From: Puccinia triticina
Taxonomy: Eukaryota; Basidiomycota; Pucciniomycetes; Pucciniales; Pucciniaceae
Direction of reading: 5' to 3'
Assembly (NCBI RefSeq): GCF_026914185.1
Contig: NC_070568.1
Coordinates: 124,001-188,000, forward strand
DNA: 64,000 bases
The position numbers and the translations under genes were made by a program. Below are positions 11,038 through 22,064 of the stretch, piece after piece; within the stretch, counting starts at the first letter, position 1; each line of letters begins with the position of its first letter. Below the pieces are notes generated by a model. That model saw nothing but the letters and a program-made list of their open reading frames with translations. It did not search any database and had not been told where the DNA came from.

Positions 11038-11160
11038 TCATGTGCCCCTGAGGGGTTATGACATCATTTGTATCTACTCCCACCAGCTAAAATCCCTCAC
11101 CCTGTTGTCTAGATTAGCTGAAACCCTAACCCACAAGCCCCTCAGGGGCTCCCCTTTTGT

Positions 11161-11170
11161 CTATAAAAGG
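11161..11170 (+). promoter_or_regulatory. LTR core promoter TATA box
   Basis: CTATAAAAGG followed by AGCTCTCTCC. The relic LTR has CTATTTAAGG then AGGCTCTCC at the matching place (28231). This probably drives element RNA; start site unknown. Confidence 0.55.
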
Positions 11171-11857
11171 AGCTCTCTCCACCCCCAGTGGCCTGCTCCC
11201 CAGTTCCTCACCCAGAACTCACAAGTCACCCAACACTCATCCACACTCAAATCCTAAAACCCTTATAACAACAAATCAACCCTTATAACAAAGTAATTCA
11301 ACCCTTATAACAAAGTAATCAAAACACTTACACGTTGCCAGTCAAACAGATTTCATCTGGAACAGACCAGACCTATCACTTAATAAAACTTGCCAAGCTG
11401 AGCTTGGTGGGTCTTGTTGACTGATAACAGAAGGGCAGAGCTTGCAACTCCCTCATACCCTTCACCATTCAGCAAAAGGGTTTCATTACCACTTTTGAGT
11501 CTTACACCGCGGCTGTCCGGTCATCGGTGTGTCCTGATGACCCGCGGCTCGCCGGTCATCAAGTTGCACAACTTGGCTGGTCGTCATTTGACCAGCCAGA
11601 TGAACGGCCCGGGTGAGTTATGTGTATCATCACCCCGAATGATGGTTTCCGGGGGCCGGACGAGTTTTCCGGGGGCCGCACGAGTTTTCCGGGGGCCGCG
11701 CGAGTTCCGAGGGAAAACCACTGGCTGTGGCTGCGGAGAAAACCACACCCATTTGCAGGTGGTGTAGGCTAGAGACGCTTGTGGCTGCCAGCTGAGTGGT
11801 TGGTTGGTAGTGCTCATGGGTCAATCCGACAGCCCTCCATACTGTGGTGATACATCA

Positions 11858-11869
11858 TGGTAGCAGACA
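11858..11869 (+). other. Primer-binding-site-like sequence directly after the LTR
   Basis: TGGTAGCAGACA resembles the TGGTATCAGAGC-type sites complementary to the initiator-Met tRNA 3' end (9 of 12 positions). A primer site belongs after a 5' LTR, so its presence after this 3' LTR may mean the LTR is shared by two elements in tandem, or it may be chance. Confidence 0.35.
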
Positions 11870-11883
11870 AACAGACAACTCAA

Positions 11884-12552
11884 CAAATGTAGCAGCTACA
11901 GTGTGATCAGTTTCCAAATATCACTACTTTGGTAGTTTCTTGGTTTTTCTGCCACTATATCTCATCCCAGCGTGGGAATCCTTCTGCTACATTGTTACCA
12001 AAATGTCAAAGGGCCCCCAAAGATTCATTGTGTACCTTTAATGATCACAAAACCCCCAAATGTAGCAGCTACAGTCTGATCAGTTCCCAAATATCACTAC
12101 TTTGGTAGTTTCTTGGTTTTTCCGCCACTATATCTCATCCCAGTGTGGGAATCCTTCTGCCATATGGTTACAAAGGATTTTACAGGCCCCCAAAGATTCA
12201 TTATGTACATTTAATGACCACAAAACCCTCAAATGTAGCAGCTACAGTCTGATCAGTTCCCAAATATCACTAATTTGGTAGTTTCTTGGTGTTTCTGCCA
12301 CTATATCTCATCCCAGCGTGGGAATCCTTCTGCCATATGGTTACCAAAATTTCAAAAGGCCCCGAAAGATTCATTGTGTACCTTTAACTTTGGTAGTTTC
12401 TTGGTGTTTCAGCCACTATATCTCATCCCAGTGTGGGAACCCTTCTGCCATATGGTTACCAAAATGTTTACAGGCCCCCAAAGATTCATTATTTACCTTT
12501 AATGACCACAAAACCCCCAAATGTAGAAGCTACAGTCTGATGAGTTCCCAAA
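11884..12552 (+). repeat. Satellite array, first part (unit about 175 bp)
   Basis: Roughly 3.7 tandem units, each with GTAGCAGCTACAG, TCTGATCAG, CACTACTTTGGTAG, CACTATATCTCATCCCA and GATTCATT in fixed order. The array breaks off inside a unit at ...TTCCCAAA, where the Helitron begins, and resumes in phase at 15655. No coding potential. Confidence 0.85.
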
Positions 12553-13249
12553 TCTAAGTTTATTAAAACCACAGATTCACCAAAAAAAAATTCAAGGGTT
12601 TCCCCTATACCCAAGCAATCACAAAAAACAAAAAAAGAAACAAGCTAAACCAACAAATAAACATAAAATACCACTTATAATAGACTAATATACAAGAGAA
12701 GCAATAGATTTAACGAACTCCCAGCCTGTGACATGCCACAGGTGAAAAGAGACCGGTGTTAACCCGCTCAGCCTGGCGCAAGTGCGTGGGGCAAAAGTCG
12801 GGGCTGGAAACCCTTCAGCCAATTGCAAGTGCAATTGGGGAGGGGGAGGATCACCACCAGTGCTCTGCAAATGCAGGAGCAGGGTGGATCACCTGGGGCA
12901 TAAACCTCGGTGCAGGAGAAGCCCCCTTTTATATTCAAGCAGTCTGATTTCAGTGACTACGCCACTGTGAGCGTTGCAAGGTGATGGTTGCAATGATACA
13001 TACAGCAATTCCAAACTCGGGCTTGCTTGTATCCATAGCCACTGTCACTACTCCTGAAGCCTACCAACCCAAGCCACGGCAATGCACAAGTCAAGGAGCC
13101 AATGACGGCCGGGAAGGTGCAGCTGACCAAACTGTTTCTCTTCTGACTTCAAGTTCCAGGAACTCGGCATGCTGATCACCTCATCTACAGTCGGGCCAAC
13201 AAAGTGCTTACGGATACCAGCCCGACCGGCCCCAGAGATTTTATTCGGG

Positions 13250-14560
13250 CTGGAATATGTTCACCAGCTGGCCGAGAGGTCTTCCTCTTGGTGGGCTGGT
13301 ATACATACACCAGCTCGCCAAGAGGGATTCCTCTCGGCGGGCTGGTATACACACACCAGCTCGCCGAGAGGGCTTCCTCTCGGCGGGCTGGTATACACAC
13401 ACCAGCTCGCCGAGAGGGCTTCCTCCCGGCGGGCTGGAACAAGTTCACCGGCTCGCCGAGAGGGCTTCCCCTCGGCGGGCTGGTATACATACACCAACTC
13501 GCCGAGAGGGCTTCCTCTCGGCGGGCTGGTATACACACACCAGCTCGCCGAGAGGGCTTCCTCTCGGCGGGCTGGAATACATACACCAACTCGCCGAGAG
13601 GGCTTCCTCTCGGCGGGCTGGAATAAGTTCACCGGCTCGCCGAGAGGGCTTCCTCTCGGCGGGCTGGTATACATACACCAACTCGCCGAGAGGGCTTCCT
13701 CTCGGCGGGCTGGAATAAGTTCACCGGCTCGCCGAGAGGGCTTCCTCTCGGCGGGCTGGTATACACACACCAGCTCGCCGAGAGGGCTTCCTCCCGGCGG
13801 GCTGGAACAAGTTCACCGGCTCGCCGAGAGGGCTTCCCCTCGGCGGGCTGGTATACATACACCAACTCGCCGAGAGGGCTTCCTCTCGGCGGGCTGGTAT
13901 ACACACACCAGCTCGCCGAGAGGGCTTCCTCTCGGCGGGCTGGAATACATACACCAACTCGCCGAGAGGGCTTCCTCTCGGCGGGCTGGAATAAGTTCAC
14001 CGGCTCGCCGAGAGGGCTTCCTCTCGGCGGGCTGGTATACATACACCAACTCGCCGAGAGGGCTTCCTCTCGGCGGGCTGGAATAAGTTCACTGGCTCGC
14101 CGAGAGGGCTTCCCCTCGGCGGGCTGGTATGCATACACCAGCTCGCCAAGAGGGCTTCTTCTCGGCAGGCTGGAATAAGTTCACCCGCTTGCCGAGAGGG
14201 CTTCCTTTCGGCGGGCTGGAATACATAAACTAGCTCGCCGAGAGGGCTTCCTCTCTGCTGGCCGCAATACGTTCACCAGCTCGCCGAGAGGGCTTCCTCT
14301 TGGCGAGCTGGAATAAGTTCACGGCTTGCCAAGAGGGCTTCCTCTCGGCGGGCTGGTATACACCAGCTTGCCGACAGGGCTTCCTCTCGGCGGGCTGGTA
14401 TACGCTCACCAGCTCGCCGAGAGGAAGCCCTCTTGGCGGGCTGGGATACATTCACCAGCTCGCCGAGAGGGCTTCCTCTCGGCGGGCTGGAATAAGTTTA
14501 CCACCTCGCCAAGAGGGCTTCCCCTCGGCGGGCTGGTATACATATATCAGCTCGCTAGAG
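13250..14560. repeat. 46-bp hairpin minisatellite inside the Helitron
   Basis: About 28 units of a 46-bp repeat. Each holds the inverted pair GCCGAGAG...CTCTCGGC and then GGGCTGG plus a short variable TA(C)A(C) spacer. Because 46 is not a multiple of three and stops are rare, long spurious frames open on both strands (for example 13169-14086); these are not genes. Units at the right end degenerate and run into GGTACCCGGGTACC-type sequence (14595-14728). Confidence 0.9.
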
Positions 14561-14987
14561 CCTACTTGGCAGCAAAAAATATCCGCACCCGCGGGTATTT
14601 GCCGCAGGTACCCGGGTACCTGCTTTCTGCCACCTCAACAGGTGCGGGTGCGGGTGCGGGTGTTGAGAATCCCGGGTTTTCATGGAGAGGTACCCGCACC
14701 TGTGGCGGGTACCCGGGTACCAAGTGACATCTTTAGTGTGGGGGTATTTCCGAGCCTTTATAATCTCAGCATTAAAGCATCTTTGTCATCTTTTGGTGAA
14801 TCTTGAGGATTCAAAATGGACAATATGCCTTCAAGGATGATGTTGCGTGGTTTTACTGAGTGGGAGATTCTGGAGTGTTCCCAGATAAACAAAAAAGGAG
14901 ATTACAAGGTATGTGTATATGGAACTGAGCAGCAATTTCTCTGTTCCTTTTTCATTTTTGTTGGCCCTGTGAAACATAAAATATTAT

Positions 14988-15058
14988 GTGTCCTATGGGA
15001 GTTGAACCCATGTCTCTTATATCCATGTTAAGTGTACTAACCACTGTACTAAGGACAC
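14988..15058 (-). tRNA. tRNA-like sequence (pseudo-tRNA or SINE head)
   Basis: Minus strand folds with a 7-bp acceptor (GTGTCCT/AGGACAC), a GTAC/GTAC D-stem around AGTGGTTA (A-box-like), and a 5-bp T-stem around TTCAACT with a perfect B box GGTTCAACTCC. The anticodon stem has an A-A mismatch and the loop lacks the expected U33, so no anticodon is assigned. Probably a tRNA-derived relic carried by the Helitron, not a working tRNA. Confidence 0.5.
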
Positions 15059-15654
15059 TTGGATATGAATAGCTGCAGGTGGGTCAATGAACATCCACTG
15101 GTGTCACATGAAGATCCCTAATTGAGGGGAAGACCCGTAAATGACAGGTCATGAATGAGTGACACCAGCAGGTATGATAAAGCTAAGAGTAGCAGAACCA
15201 CAACCTGACAGGCCCAGGTGCACGTAGTGTGATGGGTCTAAGAGCCTCTAGAATGTGCTTTAACACAGCCAGCTGTACCAGGTGTTCTTTATGTGCTCTG
15301 TTTGCGTAGCGTTAGCAAAAATCCCACAGAATTTCACTCAAGCCACTATGAGTAAGCAGGATTCCAGTGTCCACTGCACTGGACCACATCTGCGCTCCAG
15401 TTAGCTGAGCTGGCCCACTACAAAAAGTGCATGTTAAACTCATTATCATCTTACCCTTGCTGGCCACTCTCAATGTTTATGGTCAGAATCTGAAGTACAA
15501 CAAGATGGCCCCATTTCAAACTGAATTGGATGCCACTGCCACACATGAGTATTGCAAACTTGGAAGGATAAATTATTAGGAATAGGATTTGTGGGTGAAA
15601 ATTGAATAGGTTGAACCCCCAAAAGTGCAGCGGCGAAGCCGCCTTGGACTCTAG

Positions 15655-16603
15655 TATCACTAATTTGGTAGTGTTTTGGTGGTTCTGCCACTATATCTCA
15701 TCCCAGCGTGGGAATCCTTCTGCCATATGGTTACCAAAATCTCAAGAGGCCCCCAAGGATTCATTACGTACTTTTAATGACCACAAGACCCCCAAATGTA
15801 GCAGCTACAGTCTGATCAGTCCCCAAACATCACTAGTTTTGTAGTTTCTTGGTGTTTCCGCCACTATATCTCATCCCAGCGTGGGAATCCTTCTGCTACA
15901 TTGTTACCAAAATGTTGACAGGCCCCCAAAGATTCATTATGTTCCTTTAATGACCACAAAACCCCCAAATGTAGCAGCTACAGTCTGATCAGTCCCCAAA
16001 CATCACTGCTTTGGTAGTTTCTTGGTGGTTCCGCCACTATATCTCATCCCAGCGTGGGAACCCTTCTGCCATATGGTTATCAAAATGTTTACAGGCCCCC
16101 AAAGATTCATTAGGTACCTTTGATGACCACAAAACTCCCAATTGTAGAAGCTACAGTCCGATCAGCTCCCAAATATCACTACGTTGGTAGTTTCTTGGTT
16201 GTTCCGCCACTATATCTCATCCCAGTGTGGGAATCCTTCTGCCATATGGTTACCAAACTATTTGAGAGCCCCCAAGGATTCATTAAGTACCTTTAATGAC
16301 CACAAACCCCCAAATGTAGCAGCTACAGTCTGATCAGTTCCCAAATATCACTAATTTGGTAGTTTCTTGGTGTTTCTGCCACTATATCTCATCCCAGAGT
16401 GGTGTTCCTTCCGCCACATGGTTACCGAAATGTTGAGAGGCCACAAAGATTCATTATGTACCTTTAATGACCCCAAAACACCCAAATGTAGAAGCTACAG
16501 TCTGATCAGTTACCAAATATCACTACTTTGGTAGTTTCTTGGTGTTTCTGCCAATTTATCTCATCCAAGTGTGGGAATCCTTCTGCCATATGGTTACCAA
16601 ATT
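15655..16603 (+). repeat. Satellite array, second part, forward orientation
   Basis: Continues the array interrupted at 12552. TCTGATCAGT recurs near 15811, 15987, 16330 and 16500, a period of about 175 bp. Units differ by scattered substitutions, as in an old array. Confidence 0.85.
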
Positions 16604-17336
16604 GGTAACTGATCAGACTGTAGCTGCTACATTTGGGGGTTTTGTGGTCATTAAAGGTACGCAATGAATCCTTGGGGGCTCTCAAATAGTTTGGTCACCA
16701 TATGGCAGAAGGATTCTCACGCTGGGATGAGATATGGGATGAGATATAGTGGCGGAAACACCAAGAAACTACAAAAGTAGTGATGTTTGGGGACTGATCA
16801 GACTGTAGCTGTTACATTTGGGGGTCTTGTGGTCATTAAAGGTACGTAATCAATCTTTGGGGGCCTGTAAACATTTTGGTAAAAAATATGGCAGAAGGAT
16901 TCCCACTCTGGGATGAGATATAGTGGCAGAAACACCAAAAAACTACCAAAGTAGTGATGTTTGGGGACTGATCAGACTGTAGCTGCTACATTTGGGGGTT
17001 TTGTGGTCATAAAAGGTATGTAATGAAGCTTTGGGGGCCTGTAAACAATTTGGTAACCATATGGCAGAAGGATTCCCACACTATTATGAGATATTGTGGC
17101 AGAAACACCAAGAAACTACCAAATTAGTGATGTTTGGGAACTGATCAGACTGTAGCTGCTACATTTGGGTGTCTTGTGGTCATTAAAGGTACACAATGAA
17201 TCTTTGGGGGCCTGTAAACACTTTGGTAAACATATGGCAGAAGAATTCCCACACTGGGATGAGATATAGTGGCAGAAACACCAAGAAACTACCAAAGTAG
17301 TGATATTTGGGAACTGATCAGACTGTAGCTGCTGCA
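16604..17336 (-). repeat. Satellite array, third part, inverted orientation
   Basis: From here the same unit appears as its reverse complement (ACTGATCAGACTGTAGCTGC near 16608, 16792, 16967, 17141 and 17315). The switch happens at the palindrome TTACCAAATTGGTAA (16594-16608). TTACCAAA occurs at two places in the unit, so the switch may use microhomology. Confidence 0.85.
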
Positions 17337-18046
17337 TAATGGATGTGACCCTAAACATAATATCTCTGGGTTTTATATGCAGAACAATTGTCCGATGAAA
17401 TTTTATGTCGAAATATTCCTCATTAATCTGTGGCCAATAACAAAAGTAGATAAGAAAAAGAACTTGATCACAAAAATATGCTAAACCATGGTAAACTAAT
17501 TTCAAAAAGGCCCCATGCATCCAGCACTTCAAGTATGATGTGCAATATCTTCGGGAAGTTCAACCAACCAAATTAACAATGTTTGAAGGATCCTATCATG
17601 AGAGAGGTCAGGGGTCAATGTTTTTCCTTTTTTGAAAATAAGTAGATTTGCAGACTTCTGATAACATCAATTGTTCAAGTAAAAAAAAAAAAAAAAAAAA
17701 AACTTTGATACCCCTCAGCCACCCTGGATTAATCCTAAAACTTGCAATGTCTTTTTTCATGAAGAATTGAATGGTGTATGTAGAAATTTATGAATGTCAT
17801 CAGGCAAAAAAAAAAAAAAAATCCTGTGGCTTGAAGCTAACACAGGGGGAAGGAGAGAGATTATAGAAGAGTATGAAGGAGACATGGAACACAGACAAAG
17901 TTATCAAGAGGAATAATAAAAAAAATGATCAATATAAATTGATCAATATACGCTATATTGATCAATATGCGACATCGCAAATTCATCCATCTTGGTAGTG
18001 TAAGAAACGTATACATAGAATTTACATTTTTTTTCTTTTTATATAC
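17337..18046. other. Intergenic, no gene seen
   Basis: AT-rich, with A-runs at 17683-17702 and 17806-17821 and three copies of TTGATCAATAT (17932-17968), partly palindromic. Nothing coding was recognised. Confidence 0.5.
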
Positions 18047-18479
18047 AGACCTACTTTGTGCAGCAGCAGAAAACTCTTTGTACTCAGAATTGATTGTCCC
18101 CCAACATCAAGCCCACTGTGCGCACAAGCCAAAACATACTTTGCGCACAGCAACTTCCCCTGAAAGAAGGAGGGGGTTTTTCTGGATTATTTTTGATGGA
18201 TCAAAAGAGGGGGTCTTAATTGCCCCCTCCAAAAGATATTGGACTTTTTGGAGGTGTCCTCCATGATGTAAAAAAAATGTAATGTTAATCCAAAAAATAA
18301 GCTCCCGCTACCCCGATAGCTCACCCCAGGGACTTCTCACCTGCCAAATCTTAAGCGGTTGGGTACACAGCCTGCCCCTCAAACTCCTCAAAAAGAAAGT
18401 TCAAGAGGCAGCAGCTCCAGTATGTATGACCCCCAGCCGCAGTACTGATGGCCAGCGCAGGCCATCAAGCGGAGTTACA

Positions 18480-19005
18480 CACACACACACACCCCCCCCC
18501 CCGACCACTTGCCAGCACAGATTACCAGTCATCAAGTGGATGATGTACTCCTCTCAATGGCCACTCTGTTCCAGTTATTGAGAGAAGAGTACATACTCCC
18601 CTTGAATGACCGGGTCTGTTCTGGTCATTGAGAGGAGTACATACTTCCCTTGATGACCGGGTCTCTTCTGGCCATCAAGGGGATTGTTCACTCCTCCATA
18701 ATGACCAAGAAGTTCTGCTCATCGAGGGAGTGAAAACTCCCCTTGATGAACAGAACAGACTTGGTTATCAAGGGAAGTATGTACTCCTCTCAACAACCGG
18801 AACATTCCGGTCATTCTCAAGAGGAGTACGTTTGGTGACCCAATTACCTGGCCATCCAGAAGAGTGAACACTCCCCTCAATAGCCAGAAAAGACCCAGTC
18901 ATCAAGGGAAGCATGTACCCTTCTCTTGATAACCGGAACAGAGTGCCATTGAGGAGTACATCATCCCCTCAATGATTGGTAATCTGTGCTGGCTGATGGT
19001 CAGGG
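18480..19005. repeat. Hairpin array between the fold-back arms
   Basis: Imperfect units with TCAATGACCGG...CCGGTCATTGA or the TGATGACC variant, separated by AGTACATACTCC-type spacers. Many stems of 8-11 bp; no coding sense. Confidence 0.75.
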
Positions 19006-19195
19006 AGTGTGTAACTCCGCTTGATGGCCTGCGCCGGCCATCAGCACGGCGGCTGGGGTTCATACATACCGGAGCTGCTGCCTCTCAAACTTTCTTTTTG
19101 AGGAGTTTGAGGGGCAGGCTGTGTACCCAACTGCTTAAGGTTTGGCAGGTGAGCTATTGGGGTAGCGGGAGTTTTGGAGGCCGGGGTAACCAAGG

Positions 19196-19660
19196 TGGTA
19201 AACTGACATCATCTTAGTTTATCTATAGCTATGCATATACTCAACATTGTACATATATGCATAACTATGGCTGCGCCAACCTTCTACTTAGTCTAATCAG
19301 TGCACCCATTACCAACTCTCTTCTCTTCTTTACCAAGATTGGACCAATACCAAGGGTACTTGTGCTTACCCGTGACACATTTCTTATTGTCAGATTTGCA
19401 TTCACTCCTGTCAGCCGGCGTGCTTGCAAAGAGGACAGGCTGGACAAAAGGTTTAGTTATTATATTGGTATAATATCTATTAAGGCTAGATATAACGGAT
19501 ATAGATAGAGAGAAAAGAAAAAAGGAAGTAGATGATTTTGTTCGTTGCGTTGATGCGGAATAGATTTCTAGTCTAAAGAGACTGATTGAGCCGCTGTAGC
19601 TAAGCCTCTTCAATAGAAAGGTCTATCAAAGGTAACAATCAAGATATATGTTTGATCAGT
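19196..19660. other. Inserted non-coding sequence, no gene seen
   Basis: Part of the segment that split the fold-back element. Frames here are short and show no recognisable domain. Confidence 0.4.
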
Positions 19661-19663
19661 ATG

Positions 19664-20541
19664 CACCAGGGGAGATTTTGATGCACTCTCCAGAGAGTGC
19701 CATACTGTACCCTTTTATTGTAACTGTGCTGGATGCCTTTGATGAAAGTAGTGCAAGAATTAATTAAAAATTCTGGAACTAATCCAAAAATAATTTGAAA
19801 CTGATCCTGGATTCATGCATAAACCATCCAGAAGTCATGCAGAAGTCAACTGGAAAACAAATGAAATGGGGTTGAAAACACTAAGACACAATGGCCACAA
19901 TCAAAGCATAATTCAATTTGCAGTGTTTGGTAATTAAGATGAATTATTGGGTTTCAATTCATATTATTTATATGCGCATGAAGGTGGTAATTATTTTCAC
20001 TTTGCTAATGTAACCGTCATGTGTGTGTGTGTCAGTTTGTTACAAATTTCAGGTTGGGCCTCCTTCAGATCAACAACATGTACATCCCTGTTAGAATGAT
20101 GTGAAAGGCCCATCTGAATTGGCATATTTCCCTAAAGAAGGCCGGTATCATCTAGAATTGAGCCAAAAAAGGACAAAAATAGGGTGAAAATATGAGTCAA
20201 GTCAAGCTTGGAGGTGTGTGGTCCCAGATTTCAGATAGACATCCTGGCTTCTTAACATATATAAGCTTGTGAGTTGTTTTTGTGTTTGTTTTTTTTTCCA
20301 ATGTCTCCATGTACTGAGTTTTTTTCCACTTTGCCAATGTCACCTTTGTGTACGCGCGTACATTAGGGTGACAGATCACTGGAGGCGCCTTTCATAGCTC
20401 CATCACAAGAAAAAACTGGTCAAAAAGCCATGAAAGACCCCGCAGGTCACATTTACATTATTTGGAACCCCTTTGACATAGAGAAATTGATCAACAGAAA
20501 TTCACCATTCTCTGGAGAGTGCATCAAAGTCTCCCCTGGTG
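19664..20541. mobile_element. Small inverted-repeat element, CACCAGGGGAGA ends
   Basis: About 35 bp of near-perfect terminal inverted repeat (CACCAGGGGAGA then TTTGATGCACTCTCC) with a 3-bp target duplication ATG (19661-19663 and 20542-20544). CAC-starting ends plus a 3-bp duplication suggest a CACTA relative, but no transposase is present to confirm. Single ends of the same family occur at 31055-31096 and 43400-43440. Confidence 0.7.
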
Positions 20542-20544
20542 ATG

Positions 20545-21288
20545 TTTTCTTTCTGGCTAAGAAGCACGGGCAGGTTATAACCAAAAAACCCAATAGATGA
20601 TGATTAGTTTAACTTGCTAGGATCTTGACAGTTTCTTGGTAGTGAGGTAAGAAAGGGATAATATGGAGAAATCAGTTAGTCTTATGACACTCTTATAACT
20701 CTTTCCATAGGGTAAGGAAACATGTGGACTAAGACGACTACTAAGGCACTCAAGTGAAAGAGTATGTTAGCAATGTTGTTATGTTCAGATATTTAGTATA
20801 CCTTGTGAAGGAAGGAGGGATATCAAATGTGATAAAATTTAATTGAAGTCTGGGGGAAGAATTCATCTTTCTCTCTGACTCCAGAAGTAATAAGTCATTC
20901 TGCTTCTGCTTCCCTTGTGTTGATCCAGGAGTCGTGATTTGTGATCATACTTGAATTTTGTTTCTTGTCAGTGTATTCTTATCAAAGCTTGTCTTTTCTA
21001 GTCTTAAATATGTAAACATTATTCCAGTTGTGGTAGCATCTCTTTATTCAATGTTTAATCTTCTTTTCTACAGTATGTACTTGTGTACAGATTTTGTTGA
21101 ATTTTATCTGTTTACAGCTGTGTGAAACCTTTTGGACACTGTGAGTGTCTCTAAGGTTGACAACTCCCCTGAGTGTCTTATAGGGAGCTTATTTTGAGGG
21201 TAACTGGGTGACGCAAGACTAAGAGAGGTTTGACAGAGTGTCAAGAACAGATTCCAAGCACAGAGAGTCAAAGCATAATTATGATTCA
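20545..21288. other. Non-coding sequence, no gene seen
   Basis: AT-rich, between two small elements. Nothing recognisable on either strand. Confidence 0.4.
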
Positions 21289-21296
21289 GTGTAGAA

Positions 21297-22012
21297 TAGA
21301 GAATAACAATTTGGACCCGGGTACCGGGTACGTTTTTTTCCCAAAGCAGGGACCAAGTACCGCACCAGGCACCGCCTGGCGGGTACCAGCGGTACTTTGT
21401 GCCTTTTTTTCACATACTTGGCGTACGGGACTGGGGACACCAATTCCCCAAAGTCCAGCTTGCCAAGAGGTATGTCTCTTGGCGAGCTGGTCAAGTCCAG
21501 CTTGCAGCCTAGATGAACACACACCTCTCAGTGGATTGGGCTTTGACCAGCTCACCGGGAAGAACACCCTTGGCAAGCTGGTGTAAAAATTAAGCTCGCC
21601 AGGAGGTGTGTATTCCTCTTGGCGAGCTGGACTTTGACTAGCTCGCAAAGAGACATACCCCTTGGCGAGATGGATTTCTCGCCAAGAGGTGTAGATTTCT
21701 CTTGGCGAGCTGGTCAAAGTCCAGCTTGCCAGGAGGGATGAATTCCTCTTGGCGCACTGGTACAAATCCATCTTGCCAAGAGGTGTGAATTTCTCTTGGT
21801 GAGATGGTCAAAGTCCGGCTCGCCGGGTGCAATGTATTAGGCACGTGCTCCAGCCCCTGCCACATTGGGAGGCACTTGAGCAGGTACCTCAAACGGTACC
21901 CGGGTACCCCCACTTTTCACAAAAAAACAGGCACCCGGCACCGCCTGGCGGGTGCGCGGCGGGTGCCAGCGGTGCTGGGTACCTAGCAACGGGTCCAAAT
22001 CGTTATTCTCTA
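21297..22012. mobile_element. Non-autonomous hAT-type element with 8-bp target duplication
   Basis: Terminal inverted repeats TAGAGAATAACAATTTGG and TAGAGAATAACGATTTGG. The duplication GTGTAGAA is perfect at 21289-21296 and 22013-22020. An 8-bp duplication and TAGAG ends are the hAT signature. Inside are GGTACCCGGGTACC blocks and a hairpin array (about 21440-21840) with GCTTGCCAAGAGG...CCTCTTGGCGAGCTGG units resembling those of the Helitron minisatellite. No transposase. Confidence 0.85.
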
Positions 22013-22064
22013 GTGTAGAAGGATAACAGTAAGAAGAACAACTAGACTATATACATGTATAATA

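Larger units (their letters stand above)
1..11857 (+). mobile_element. Ty3/Gypsy LTR retrotransposon (5' LTR outside window), internal region plus 3' LTR
   Basis: Internal region with gag (CCHC zinc knuckle, aspartic protease), pol (RT, RNase H, integrase), a 3.5-kb stretch holding a spliced gene on the opposite strand, a polypurine tract at 9746-9759 and an LTR starting TGTGGTAGACGG at 9760. Bases 1-229 are non-coding leader upstream of gag. The 5' LTR is not in the window, so LTR identity cannot be used to date the insertion. Gag has one stop and RT has lost a catalytic Asp, so this copy is probably not autonomous. The LTR end at 11857 is a best guess from a CA dinucleotide followed by a primer-binding-like site. 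Confidence 0.85.
9760..11857 (+). repeat. 3' LTR of the Gypsy element, interrupted by a CACTA-like insertion
   Basis: Starts TGTGG after the polypurine tract and ends ...TACATCA before a TGGTAGCAGACA site. The segment GGATTCTACGGCC near 9858, the TATA region and the 3' part (CAGCAAAAGG...CACTTTTGAG, near 11470) recur in the same order in the relic at 27569-28685, which confirms a dispersed LTR family. Without the nested element and its duplication (808 bp) the LTR is about 1.29 kb. A threefold repeat of about 20 bp (TTTTCCGGGGGCCG...) lies at 11645-11706. The right end is inferred. Confidence 0.65.
12553..15654 (+). mobile_element. Non-autonomous Helitron (copy 1), inserted in the satellite
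   Basis: Begins TCTAAGTTTATTAAA after an A and ends in a GCGGC-GAA-GCCGC hairpin (15630-15642) followed 8 nt later by CTAG (15651-15654) before a T. TC at the 5' end, a 3' hairpin plus CTRR, and insertion between A and T define Helitrons. Removing it restores the satellite exactly (...TTCCCAAA joined to TATCACTA...). No Rep-helicase gene. It holds a conserved 5' segment (12553-12960, shared with the Helitron at 52579-56830), a hairpin minisatellite and a tRNA-like sequence. Confidence 0.85.

Noticed and set aside
13169..14138. Several long overlapping frames (up to 305 residues) on both strands
   Set aside because: They are generated by the 46-bp hairpin minisatellite; the translation is the same motif in all frames and there is no start context or domain.
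13250..14560. CRISPR-like regular array
   Set aside because: The units are direct repeats without unique spacers, the sequence is eukaryotic, and no cas-like genes are present.
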